Source of the DNA: UBA4285 sp050944355 | GTDB lineage: Bacteria; Bacillota; Clostridia; Lachnospirales; Lachnospiraceae | Direction of reading: 5' to 3' | Length of the DNA stretch: 64,000 nt | Assembly: GCA_050944355.1 (NCBI GenBank) | Contig: JBMNQX010000003.1 | Span: forward strand, 165,379 to 229,378 | Shown here: positions 24,107-31,996 of the stretch, in pieces | Layout of the letters: each line of letters opens with the position of its first letter | Position numbering within the stretch: the stretch's first letter is position 1 | The notes under the pieces: generated by a model | What the model was told of the DNA's origin: nothing | Seen by the model: only the letters and a program-made list of their open reading frames with translations | The model's database searches: none | Program-made: the position numbers and the translations under genes

Positions 24107-25078
24107 ATGAAAGACGCAGATTTCAATTTCCAGATGCCGAAGATCGAGAAGACGGAATCTTCGCCGGACGGCAAGTATGGCAAATTTGTCGTAGAGCCGC
24201 TTGAGAGAGGATACGGCCTGACGCTTGGCAACTCCATGAGACGGATCATGCTTTCCTCACTTGTCGGCACGGCTGTTTCCAGCATTCACATCGATGGTGT
24301 TCTGCATGAATTCAGTTCCATTCCGGGCGTAAAGGAAGATGTAACGGAAATCGTCCTCAATATCAAACAGATCGTTTTCCGCAACGAGAGCGACAGCAAT
24401 GACCCGGTTGAGGCTTATATCAACTACAGCGGCGAAGGTGTTGTCACAGCAAAAGATATTCAGGTCGGCTCCGAGATCAAGATCATCAATCCGGATCAGG
24501 TTATCGCACATCTCAACGACGAGAATTCCCGTCTTGACATGCGTCTGACGATCACAAACGGAAGAGGATATGACAGCGCGGAAGTCAACAAAGATCCGAG
24601 TCAGCCGGTGGGCACGATTGCGATCGATTCTATTTACACTCCGATTGAGCGTGTAAACATGAATGTCGAGAACACCCGTGTAGGCCAGAATACGGATTAT
24701 GACAAGCTTACGCTTGAGATTTACACCAATGGAGCAACTACACCGGAAGAGGCACTCAGCCTTGCGGCAAGAGTAATGGCTGAGCATCTGAAGGTATTCA
24801 TCAACCTCAGCGACACAGCTGTGAACGCTGAAGTTATGACAGAGCCGGAGAAGAAGCCGGCCAGCGCGGCCATGTCTATGACGATTGAGGAACTTGACCT
24901 CGGTGTCCGTTCCTTCAACTGTCTGAAGAGAGCCGGAATCAACACAGTCGAAGAACTGTGCAGCAAGACTCCTGAAGACATGATGAAGGTCCGCAACCTC
25001 GGCAAGAAGTCTCTCGATGAGGTGCTTCTCAAGCTGAAGAAGTATGGCCTTGGACTTCGCGAGTCCGAAGAAAACTAA
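24107..25078 (+). CDS. rpoA: DNA-directed RNA polymerase subunit alpha
   Basis: This 323-residue protein has the alpha-NTD (FVVEPLERGYGLTLGNSMRRI, IPGVKEDVTEIVLNIK) for dimerisation and polymerase assembly, and the alpha-CTD (LDLGVRSFNCLKRAGINTVE, LGKKSLDEVLLKLK) for UP-element and activator contacts. Length is normal. AAGGAGC precedes the ATG. Confidence 0.98.
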   Translation: MKDADFNFQMPKIEKTESSPDGKYGKFVVEPLERGYGLTLGNSMRRIMLSSLVGTAVSSIHIDGVLHEFSSIPGVKEDVTEIVLNIKQIVFRNESDSNDPVEAYINYSGEGVVTAKDIQVGSEIKIINPDQVIAHLNDENSRLDMRLTITNGRGYDSAEVNKDPSQPVGTIAIDSIYTPIERVNMNVENTRVGQNTDYDKLTLEIYTNGATTPEEALSLAARVMAEHLKVFINLSDTAVNAEVMTEPEKKPASAAMSMTIEELDLGVRSFNCLKRAGINTVEELCSKTPEDMMKVRNLGKKSLDEVLLKLKKYGLGLRESEEN

Positions 25079-25090
25079 GTTTGCATCACG

Positions 25091-25132
25091 CCGCACACAG
25101 TAAGACCGTAAGCGCGTGTGTGTGGTTTTTAT
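25091..25132 (+). terminator. Attenuator-like terminator between rpoA and rplQ
   Basis: CCGCACAC (25091-25098) pairs with GTGTGTGG (25118-25125), one G-U, followed directly by TTTTTAT. It lies only 13 bases before rplQ and next to its ribosome binding site, so partial termination would lower rplQ relative to rpoA. Confidence 0.6.
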
Positions 25133-25144
25133 CAGGAGGATATC

Positions 25145-25681
25145 ATGGCTGAATACAGAAAGCTCAGCAAAACATCCGATCAGAGAAAGGCTCTCCTCAG
25201 AAGCCAGGTGACAGCTCTGATTGAAAACGGAAAGATCATCACAACCGAGGCCCGTGCCAAGGAAGTGCGCAAGATCGCCGAGAAGCTCATCACTCTTGCG
25301 GTGCGCGAGAAGGATAACTTCGAGACCGTGACGATCAGTGCAAAGGTTGCTGTCAAGGACAAGGACGGCCGCCGTCAGAAGGAAGAAAAAGACGGAAAGA
25401 TGGTTCCGGTTTACGAGACTGTTGAGAAGCAGATCAAGAAGGACAAGCCGTCCAGACTGGCTGCCAGAAGACAGATGGATAAGATTCTCTATGGTCAGAC
25501 CATTGTTCCGGCGGATAATTCCGGAAAGAAGAAGAACACAAAGAAGGTTGACCTCACGGACAAGCTCTTCAACGAGATTGCCGGCCGGTACACAAATCGT
25601 CAGGGCGGATATACAAGAATCGTAAAGATCGGTATGCGCCGCGGCGATGCTGCTATGGAAGTTCTTCTTGAACTTGTGTAA
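25145..25681 (+). CDS. rplQ: 50S ribosomal protein L17, long Clostridia form
   Basis: The 178-residue L17 is longer than the roughly 115-130 residues of most bacteria. The core (YRKLSKTSDQRKALLRSQVT, GGYTRIVKIGMRRGDAAMEV) is intact, and an insert of about 50 residues (KDKDGRRQKEEKDGK to GKKKNTKKVDLTD) lies in the middle. I recognise this insert in Lachnospiraceae L17. The start at 25145 has AGGAGGA upstream; a 9-residue upstream extension runs through the terminator and is rejected. Confidence 0.96.
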   Translation: MAEYRKLSKTSDQRKALLRSQVTALIENGKIITTEARAKEVRKIAEKLITLAVREKDNFETVTISAKVAVKDKDGRRQKEEKDGKMVPVYETVEKQIKKDKPSRLAARRQMDKILYGQTIVPADNSGKKKNTKKVDLTDKLFNEIAGRYTNRQGGYTRIVKIGMRRGDAAMEVLLELV

Positions 25682-25706
25682 GCTTTATATAGTCTGTAGA
25701 TTCAAC

Positions 25707-25745
25707 AGAGCTGTTGTGCAGTAACTGCAGACAGCTCTTTTTTTT
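25707..25745 (+). terminator. Strong intrinsic terminator after rplQ
   Basis: AGAGCTGT (25707-25714) pairs with ACAGCTCT (25731-25738), with an inner TGCAG-TAA-CTGCA stem, and eight T residues follow. It ends the ribosomal superoperon transcript 14 bases before ecfA1, so the ecf genes may depend on read-through or on their own promoter. Confidence 0.85.
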
Positions 25746-25759
25746 GACAGAGGTGTCAT

Positions 25760-26662
25760 ATGCCCATAGTATCTTCCCAAAACTTAAGTTTTACTTACGA
25801 GCTCCGGGATGAAGAGGGCAATGTATCGGAGCATATCGATGCCCTCAAAAATGTAAATCTCGATATTCTCGAGGGCTCATTTGTCACGATTCTCGGGCAC
25901 AACGGATCGGGCAAGTCGACGTTCGCGAAGCAGCTGAACGCGCTGCTGGTTCCGACGGGCGGTACGGTTTTCGTCGATGGTATGGACACGTCGGATGAAT
26001 CGCATCTGCTCGATGTGCGCAAGACGGCCGGAATGGTCTTTCAGAATCCGGACAACCAGATGATCGCCTCCAATGTCGAAGAGGAGATCGGGTTCGGACC
26101 GGAAAATCTGGGCGTTGAACCGGATGAAATCTGGAAACGGGTTGACGCCGCTCTTTCGGCTGTCGGGATGAATGCGTACCGGGAAGCTTCCCCGAACAAG
26201 CTGTCCGGTGGACAGAAGCAGAGAATTGCCATTGCGGGCATCGTCGCGATGGAACCGAAGTGCATTGTGCTCGACGAGCCGACCGCGATGCTCGACCCGG
26301 GCGGGAGACGCGAGGTCATCCGGACACTGCATGAGCTGAACAAGAAGCAGAAGATCACGATTATTCTGATCACACATTACATGGAAGAAGTCGTCGATGC
26401 GGATTACTGTTTTGTCATGCACGAGGGCGAGCTGGTCGGTCAGGGAACGCCGCGCGAGATTTTCTCGGATGTCCCGAAGATGCGCAGGCTCAGGCTCGAT
26501 GTCCCGCAGGTGACGGAGGTCGCCTACGAGCTGCAGCAGGCCGGCGTCCCTCTTCCAAATGGCATTCTGCGCAGCGAGGAACTCGTGGAAGCCCTGAAAG
26601 ATGTGTGCGGCGGACAGGACACCGGGAAGGCTGATGAGCCCACAGGAGGGAAAGATGATTGA
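25760..26662 (+). CDS. ecfA1: ECF transporter ATPase EcfA1 (CbiO-type)
   Basis: The 300-residue ABC ATPase has Walker A GHNGSGKST (near 45-53), a Q-loop FQNPDNQM, signature LSGGQKQR and Walker B CIVLDEPTAML. It energises uptake of vitamins or metals by the energy-coupling-factor module with EcfA2, EcfT and separately encoded S subunits. The stop overlaps the ecfA2 start by 8 bases. Location after rplQ is the usual Firmicutes arrangement. Confidence 0.95.
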   Translation: MPIVSSQNLSFTYELRDEEGNVSEHIDALKNVNLDILEGSFVTILGHNGSGKSTFAKQLNALLVPTGGTVFVDGMDTSDESHLLDVRKTAGMVFQNPDNQMIASNVEEEIGFGPENLGVEPDEIWKRVDAALSAVGMNAYREASPNKLSGGQKQRIAIAGIVAMEPKCIVLDEPTAMLDPGGRREVIRTLHELNKKQKITIILITHYMEEVVDADYCFVMHEGELVGQGTPREIFSDVPKMRRLRLDVPQVTEVAYELQQAGVPLPNGILRSEELVEALKDVCGGQDTGKADEPTGGKDD

Positions 26663-27602
26663 GATCAGGGATCTGACCTATACCTATGAGCAGGGAACCG
26701 GCTATGAGTCGCACGCACTGAACGGCGTGAACTGTGTGATTCCGGACGGCCAGTTTATCGGGCTGATCGGCCACACGGGGAGCGGCAAATCGACGCTGAT
26801 CCAGCACCTGAACGGGCTGATCAGGGCGACGTCGGGCGACATTCTCGTCGACGGCACGAGTATATATTCAGAGCACTACAATATGCGCGAACTGCGCAGC
26901 CAGGTAGGTCTTGTCTTTCAGTATCCGGAGCATCAGCTGTTCGAGACGACGGTCCTGAAGGACGTCATGTTCGGGCCCAAAAATCTCGGACTTTCGGACG
27001 ACGAGGCAAAGGAGCGGGCCAAAAAGGCACTTCAGCTGACCGGACTGGGCGGCGAGCGGTTTGAGAACGCTTCTCCTTTTGATTTGTCAGGAGGACAGAA
27101 ACGTCGCGCGGCGATCGCCGGAGTGCTCGCGATGGAACCGAAGGTTCTGATTCTGGACGAGCCGACGGCCGGGCTGGATCCGCGCGGCCGGGACGAGATT
27201 CTGAATCTGGTGCGCGACCTCCATGAAAAGCGCAATATGACGGTGATTCTCGTGTCGCACAGCATGGAAGACGTCGCGCAGTACGTCGAGAGAATCATCG
27301 TGATCGACAAGGGCAGAATTCACTTTGACGGAACTCCGAGGGAAGTGTTCCGACACTACCGGGAACTGGAAAAGCTGGGACTTGCGGCGCCGCAGGTGAC
27401 CTATCTGATGCACGATCTGGCTGACGCCGGATTTGACGTGGACACGGATGTCATCACGGCAGCAGAGGCAACGGACAGCATTCTGAAGTGTCTGTCACAG
27501 TACGGGGGAATCGTAAAAAGGAGCGAAAATGCTGAAAGATCTGACGCTGGGCCAGTACTATCCGGCGAAATCGCCGATTCACAGACTGGACCCGAGAGTT
27601 AA
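26655..27602 (+). CDS. ecfA2: ECF transporter ATPase EcfA2 (CbiO-type)
   Basis: The 315-residue ABC ATPase has GHTGSGKST, FQYPEHQLF, LSGGQKRR and LILDEPTAGLDP. The start at 26655 is set by AGGAGGG 5 bases upstream and the 8-base overlap with ecfA1. Its 3' end runs 74 bases into ecfT; the last 25 or so residues (KRSENAERSDAG onward) are a poorly conserved tail translated in a second frame over the ecfT start. Confidence 0.94.
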   Translation: MIEIRDLTYTYEQGTGYESHALNGVNCVIPDGQFIGLIGHTGSGKSTLIQHLNGLIRATSGDILVDGTSIYSEHYNMRELRSQVGLVFQYPEHQLFETTVLKDVMFGPKNLGLSDDEAKERAKKALQLTGLGGERFENASPFDLSGGQKRRAAIAGVLAMEPKVLILDEPTAGLDPRGRDEILNLVRDLHEKRNMTVILVSHSMEDVAQYVERIIVIDKGRIHFDGTPREVFRHYRELEKLGLAAPQVTYLMHDLADAGFDVDTDVITAAEATDSILKCLSQYGGIVKRSENAERSDAGPVLSGEIADSQTGPES

Positions 27603-28344
27603 GCTTGCCGGCACTCTTGTGTTCATCATCACTCTGTTTTTCGGGCAGAGTGTGTGGCTCTATCTGGGAGCCACTTTATATCTGTTTACCGTCATCCGGC
27701 TCTCGAAAGTGCCGGTGCGTTACATTGTCCGCGGCCTGAAAACGATCGTCATGCTGATCCTTCTGAGCGCGCTGTTCAATCTTTTTCTGACGCCCGGTGA
27801 TCTGCTTGTGAAGCTGGGGCCGCTCACCATAACGACACAGGGCCTTGTGACGGCCATATTCATGGTTATCCGCCTGATATACCTCATCATGGGCTCATCG
27901 GTTCTGACGCTCACGACAACGCCGAATCAGCTCACAGACGGCATGGAGAAGGGATTGTCGTGGCTGAAAGTCTTTCATGTGCCGGTGCACGAAATCGCCA
28001 TGATGATGACGATCGCCCTGCGCTTTATTCCGATCCTGGTGGACGAGACGGACAAAATCATAAAGGCGCAGAAAGCGCGCGGCGCCGACTTTGAGTCAGG
28101 AAACATCATGCAGCGGGCCAGGGCGATGATCCCGATTCTCGTGCCGCTGTTCATTTCCGCCTTCCGCCGCGCCAATGACCTCGCGATGGCCATGGAGGCG
28201 CGCTGTTATCACGGATCGGAAGGCCGCACCCGCATGAAGCCGCTTGTTTACTCGCGAAACGACAAGCTCGCCTATCTGGCGCTCGCCGCGTATTTCGCGC
28301 TTATGCTGACGATATACATCGTGTTTGGCAGCCGGATCATCTGA
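27529..28344 (+). CDS. ecfT: ECF transporter transmembrane subunit EcfT
   Basis: The 271-residue membrane protein has about five to six transmembrane segments, the coupling motifs KAQKARGADFE and RANDLAMAMEARCYHG (Ala-Arg-Gly type), and a C-terminal membrane helix. It links the ATPases to interchangeable S components. It starts inside ecfA2 with AAAGGAGC upstream, so translation is coupled. Confidence 0.95.
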   Translation: MLKDLTLGQYYPAKSPIHRLDPRVKLAGTLVFIITLFFGQSVWLYLGATLYLFTVIRLSKVPVRYIVRGLKTIVMLILLSALFNLFLTPGDLLVKLGPLTITTQGLVTAIFMVIRLIYLIMGSSVLTLTTTPNQLTDGMEKGLSWLKVFHVPVHEIAMMMTIALRFIPILVDETDKIIKAQKARGADFESGNIMQRARAMIPILVPLFISAFRRANDLAMAMEARCYHGSEGRTRMKPLVYSRNDKLAYLALAAYFALMLTIYIVFGSRII

Positions 28345-28370
28345 CAGCCGACGAATTACGGATAAGCAAA

Positions 28371-29186
28371 ATGGAACAAAACACTGAGACAAAAGAAATT
28401 CCCATGGCAAATGCCGCGGCTGTCGCACCGCGCCGGATAAAGCTGACGGTCGCGTACGACGGCGAGAACTACTGCGGCTGGCAGAGACAGCCGGGGCGTG
28501 AGACGATCGAAGGAAAGCTCGACGAGGCGATCTATGCGCTGACCGGTGAAAAGATCGAAGTGATCGGCGCGAGCCGGACAGACGCCGGAGTGCACGCGGC
28601 CGGCAATGTCGCGGTTTTTGACACGCAGTCTTCGATCCCCGCTGAGAAATTTGCGGCCGCACTCAACACGGTTCTGCCGGATGACATCAGCATTCAGGAG
28701 TCCAGACAGGTGCCGGACCGCTTTCACCCGCGCCACTGCCGGACCGTAAAGACCTATGAGTACACGATCTGCAACAGTGAGTACCGGATTCCGCAGCTGA
28801 GGCATTATTCCTGGCATCTGCCGTATAAAATGAACATCGATAAGATGCGCGCCGCGGCCGGGTATCTGATCGGCACGCACGATTTCCGGTCATTTGCCAG
28901 TTCCCGCACAACGGTTCCGTCGACAGTCCGCACGCTGTATTCGCTAGACATTTTCACGGATGATCCGCTCATTGTCATCCGCGTCACCGGCAGCGGTTTT
29001 CTGTACAACATGGTTCGCATTATATCCGGAACTCTTGCGATGGTGGGATGCGGGCGCATACCGGCGGCCAAAGTGCACGAGATGCTCGAGGCGCACGACC
29101 GCACGAAAGCCGGCATGACAGCGCCCCCGCAGGGGCTGACGCTCGTCGGAATCGAATACCCGGACGGAGACGATATTCTGAGATGA
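28371..29186 (+). CDS. truA: tRNA pseudouridine(38-40) synthase TruA
   Basis: The 271-residue enzyme shows LTVAYDGENYCGWQRQPG, catalytic aspartate D71 in GASRTDAGVHA, HDFRSFASS and GSGFLYNMVRII. It isomerises uridines in the tRNA anticodon stem-loop. The start at 28371 has only a weak upstream site, and an internal ATG 11 codons later (MANAAAV) is an alternative. TruA next to ecfT and rplM is the common Firmicutes order. Confidence 0.95.
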   Translation: MEQNTETKEIPMANAAAVAPRRIKLTVAYDGENYCGWQRQPGRETIEGKLDEAIYALTGEKIEVIGASRTDAGVHAAGNVAVFDTQSSIPAEKFAAALNTVLPDDISIQESRQVPDRFHPRHCRTVKTYEYTICNSEYRIPQLRHYSWHLPYKMNIDKMRAAAGYLIGTHDFRSFASSRTTVPSTVRTLYSLDIFTDDPLIVIRVTGSGFLYNMVRIISGTLAMVGCGRIPAAKVHEMLEAHDRTKAGMTAPPQGLTLVGIEYPDGDDILR

Positions 29187-29231
29187 CAGAGCGGGCGCGG
29201 AAAAATTTGTCAGAAAAGGGGAGAATTGTGC

Positions 29232-29260
29232 TTGACACACCCGGCTCCCCTTTGTATAAT
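29232..29260 (+). promoter_or_regulatory. Consensus promoter upstream of rplM
   Basis: TTGACA (29232-29237) and TATAAT (29255-29260) with a 17-base spacer: a perfect sigma-70/SigA consensus. It lies 103 bases upstream of rplM, so rplM-rpsI has an independent, strong promoter. Confidence 0.9.
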
Positions 29261-29266
29261 ACCTAA

Positions 29267-29363
29267 CTGTAGTGCAAATCTGAGGGCTGTTATGCGCTTT
29301 TTAAGCGCATTTGACATAGAGAAAGCCGGATGAGAACCAATTCGTTTTGGAGGAAGAAAAGAC
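29267..29363 (+). promoter_or_regulatory. Candidate L13 leader RNA upstream of rplM
   Basis: The transcript leader of about 97 bases contains the perfect hairpin ATGCGCTT-TTT-AAGCGCAT (29292-29310). An L13 leader family upstream of rplM is known in Firmicutes; placing this sequence in it is inference from position and structure. GGAGG at about 29350 is the rplM ribosome binding site. Confidence 0.5.
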
Positions 29364-29792
29364 ATGAAGACTTACATGGCGAGTGCTTCTTCGATCGACA
29401 GAAAGTGGTATGTCGTTGATGCACAGAATTACACATTGGGCCGTCTTGCCAGCAACGTTGCAAACGTTCTGAGAGGCAAAAACAAGCCGACCTATACACC
29501 GTTCCTTGACTGCGGCGACAACGTTATCGTTATCAATGCGGCAAAGGTCAAGGTTACCGGCAAGAAGCTTGAGCAGAAGGAATACTTCAGCCATTCCGAG
29601 TATGTCGGCGGCATGAAGATGACTTCTCTGCACGATATGCTCGAGAAGCATCCGGAGAAGGTAGTCGAGATGGCAGTCAAGGGCATGCTCCCGAAGGGAC
29701 CGCTCGGCAGACAGATGATCGGCAAGCTTCATGTTTATGCCGGACCGGAGCATGAGCAGCAGGCTCAGAAGCCGGAAGAATTAAAGTTTTAA
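29364..29792 (+). CDS. rplM: 50S ribosomal protein L13
   Basis: The 142-residue L13 (DAQNYTLGRLASNVANVLRG, GMLPKGPLGRQMIGKLHVYA) is an early 50S assembly protein. It forms a two-gene operon with rpsI after 22 bases. TTGGAGG precedes the ATG. Confidence 0.98.
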   Translation: MKTYMASASSIDRKWYVVDAQNYTLGRLASNVANVLRGKNKPTYTPFLDCGDNVIVINAAKVKVTGKKLEQKEYFSHSEYVGGMKMTSLHDMLEKHPEKVVEMAVKGMLPKGPLGRQMIGKLHVYAGPEHEQQAQKPEELKF

Positions 29793-29814
29793 GGTGACGG
29801 GAGGAAGAGTATAA

Positions 29815-30207
29815 ATGGCTACACAGAAGTTCTACGGAACAGGCAGAAGAAAGAGCAGCGTTGCCAGAGTTTACCTGGCACCTGGTACCGGCAAGATCAC
29901 CATCAACAAGAAGCCGATTGACGAGTATTTCGGTCTTGACACGCTGAAGACAATGGTTCGCCAGCCGCTGGAGACAACCGGCACTGTCGGCAAGTTCGAC
30001 ATTCTGGTCAATGTAAAGGGCGGCGGCTTCGCAGGTCAGGCAGGCGCTATCCGCCACGGCATCGCAAGAGCTCTTCTGGAAGTTGACGAAGAGTATCGTG
30101 TACCGCTCAAGCAGGCCGGATATCTGAAGCGCGATCCGCGCATGAAGGAAAGAAAGAAGTACGGTCTCAAGGCAGCACGCCGCGCACCGCAGTTCTCGAA
30201 GAGATAA
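29815..30207 (+). CDS. rpsI: 30S ribosomal protein S9
   Basis: The 130-residue S9 (FYGTGRRKSSVARVYLAPGT, GGGFAGQAGAIRHGIARALL) ends in the conserved PQFSKR, whose terminal arginine contacts P-site tRNA. Standard length. Confidence 0.98.
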   Translation: MATQKFYGTGRRKSSVARVYLAPGTGKITINKKPIDEYFGLDTLKTMVRQPLETTGTVGKFDILVNVKGGGFAGQAGAIRHGIARALLEVDEEYRVPLKQAGYLKRDPRMKERKKYGLKAARRAPQFSKR

Positions 30208-30234
30208 TTCAGCCGAATATCAGAGAATTTGTAC

Positions 30235-30276
30235 AGCCCTTGGAAATCCAGGATTTCCAGGGGCTTTCTTTTTTTA
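30235..30276 (+). terminator. Intrinsic terminator after rpsI
   Basis: AGCCCTTGGAAATCC pairs with GGATTTCCAGGGGCT over about 13-15 bp (one G-U), followed by TTCTTTTTTT. It also faces the convergent HPr-like gene, whose 3' end overlaps it. Confidence 0.9.
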
Positions 30277-30504
30277 CTCATCAAGAAACGCGGCAAGGAT
30301 GGCGATATCATCCTGATTGTCACAGATGACTTCACTTTCCGACAGTATGTCACTGTGTCCGACAAGTGAGACAAAAACATATTGTGAGAGGGTAGATTTC
30401 AGATTCAGTTTATCCCCCTCTTTCGTCCGGAAGGTCACATCACCTCTGCACTTTTTCGCCGTGTTGACAAATGCCGTGAGGTCAATGTCTTTTTTCAGAT
30501 GCAT
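30274..30504 (-). CDS. HPr-like small protein lacking the phosphorylatable histidine
   Basis: This 76-residue product resembles the HPr fold: helix (DLTAFVNTAKKCRG), strand (DVTFRTKEGDKLNLKS), a short second helix, and a final helix. The HPr active-site segment with its histidine is absent; IDLTAF stands in its place. It is therefore not a phosphocarrier in the usual sense. It lies just downstream, on the same strand, of the AraC regulator (54-base gap) at the end of the glycan locus. HPr-like assignment is moderate; it could be another small alpha/beta protein. Confidence 0.5.
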   Translation of the reverse strand: MHLKKDIDLTAFVNTAKKCRGDVTFRTKEGDKLNLKSTLSQYVFVSLVGHSDILSESEVICDNQDDIAILAAFLDE

Positions 30505-30557
30505 AGCTGTCCGACTCCTTTCCTCTGCTGAGCTTGTGCCCGGTGAATTAATCCGTG

Positions 30558-31778
30558 TCAGCCGCGATATTCTCTCGGGGATTTACCCGTCGCGTCCCGG
30601 AACACCTTGGTGAAGTAGCTTGTGTTATTGAAGCCCAGCTCTGTTGCTATGTCCTGCACGGGCTTTTCTGTCGTCGTGAGGAGTTGTCTGGCCATTTCTA
30701 TCCGTTTGTTTTTTACATATTCCGATACGGACATTCCCATTTCTTTTCGGAATTTCTTTGTCAGATAGTATTCCACATATCCGGTTTCCGAAGCCATGTC
30801 TGAAATATTGATTTTCTCGTTGATGTGCTTTTGAATATAGGCGCAGCATGTCTGGATGCACAGAGAGAGATTCTTTGTCTTTACCTCGTGTACTCTGTGG
30901 ACAAAGTCCTCAAACATAGCATTATTGACCTGCATGAGCTCGGAAGCGGTGTGGCACACATCGACCTGATCGTTATATATTTCTCCGATATAGTAGGCAG
31001 TCTCAGGCGAAAGTCCGCCCCGTATAGCGGCCCGGGTGCACAGCGCAATAAAAGATATCAGGGAATCATGGAGTTTCCTGAACTGCCGTCGGCTGTCGGA
31101 CTGATAGGACTCACTGTAAATGTCATACGATGAAAGATCTGAAAATGCTTTTTTATAGTTCAGATCGCCGTCTTCGATTGCCTTCATGGCGGCCTGCTCA
31201 GCAGTCCAGGTGCTGTTCACCGGCATGCGTCTTAACTCTGTCTCTTTCTCTTTTCCGTTATTCGGATTTTCCGGCTCTTTGCTGCGGTAGCGGAAATCGG
31301 ACACTTCCGGTTTGACTCCCGTGACCGTCAGATTGAGCATGGCCCCGATATTGAGCCAGGAAGAGAGCTGGAATACCGGAAGAGACTCGAGATTTCGTGA
31401 GAATTGCTCCGCGAGATCACCCGAATACCCTCTTGCACGCAAATCGGCTCTGATTTTCAGGCCGGAGATCGGCGAGGTGAAAACAGGTCCCACGGAGTAT
31501 ATGCGGCAGAGATGGCCGGAAGCGTACTCAAAAGAGGCTATCCAGCTTATGCCAAATGTATCGGTGAGAACCAGCGGATTTGTTTCACCGGTGTTTATGT
31601 ATTCTTTCAGCAGGTCCATACATCCGCTCACGGAAAAGAGCGACAGTAATTCCCGCGGCTCCTGACTGGAAGCTCCTGTCAGAGCCAGTTCGGGAGAGAA
31701 CTCCCAGAACTCCATTCCCGGAATGCATCCCATCATTTCCTGAAAATACTGAATTCTTCGTGCGAGCAAATCTTCCAT
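30558..31778 (-). CDS. AraC-family transcriptional regulator
   Basis: The 406-residue protein ends in a full AraC/XylS double helix-turn-helix (residues about 305-405): INISDMASETGYVEYYLTKK and the second motif VQDIATELGFNNTSYFTKVF, then SPREYRG. The N-terminal 300 residues have no family I can name and are probably the effector-sensing domain. It is divergent from the GPH symporter and glycosidase genes and most likely activates them in response to a sugar. GGAG lies upstream of the start. Confidence 0.88.
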   Translation of the reverse strand: MEDLLARRIQYFQEMMGCIPGMEFWEFSPELALTGASSQEPRELLSLFSVSGCMDLLKEYINTGETNPLVLTDTFGISWIASFEYASGHLCRIYSVGPVFTSPISGLKIRADLRARGYSGDLAEQFSRNLESLPVFQLSSWLNIGAMLNLTVTGVKPEVSDFRYRSKEPENPNNGKEKETELRRMPVNSTWTAEQAAMKAIEDGDLNYKKAFSDLSSYDIYSESYQSDSRRQFRKLHDSLISFIALCTRAAIRGGLSPETAYYIGEIYNDQVDVCHTASELMQVNNAMFEDFVHRVHEVKTKNLSLCIQTCCAYIQKHINEKINISDMASETGYVEYYLTKKFRKEMGMSVSEYVKNKRIEMARQLLTTTEKPVQDIATELGFNNTSYFTKVFRDATGKSPREYRG

Positions 31779-31860
31779 ACCATTCTCCGTCTGACGTTTC
31801 TTTGTTCATTTTCCATTGTATTTCACCCCTGTAATCTTTCCAAGTGAAAAATATCAAAAA

Positions 31861-31952
31861 TTAGCCAAAAAGAAGAAAAATAACATTTAACACTAAAAAC
31901 AAATGATTATGGCTAATAATTGCTAATACCTTTGAAGAATACCCGATATGAT
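31861..31952 (+). promoter_or_regulatory. Divergent control region of the glycan locus: repeats and weak promoter
   Basis: The AT-rich gap holds an inverted repeat TTAGCCA (31861-31867) / TGGCTAA (31910-31916) and the direct repeat GGCTAATAAT / TGCTAATACC (31911-31930), just upstream of a -10 TATGAT (31947-31952) with no good -35. Direct half-sites abutting a weak promoter are typical of AraC activation; the factor-site link is inferred. Confidence 0.5.
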
Positions 31953-31996
31953 ACAGACAAAGGGGTGTTTTTCGAAATTCTATCGGAGGATTGATT

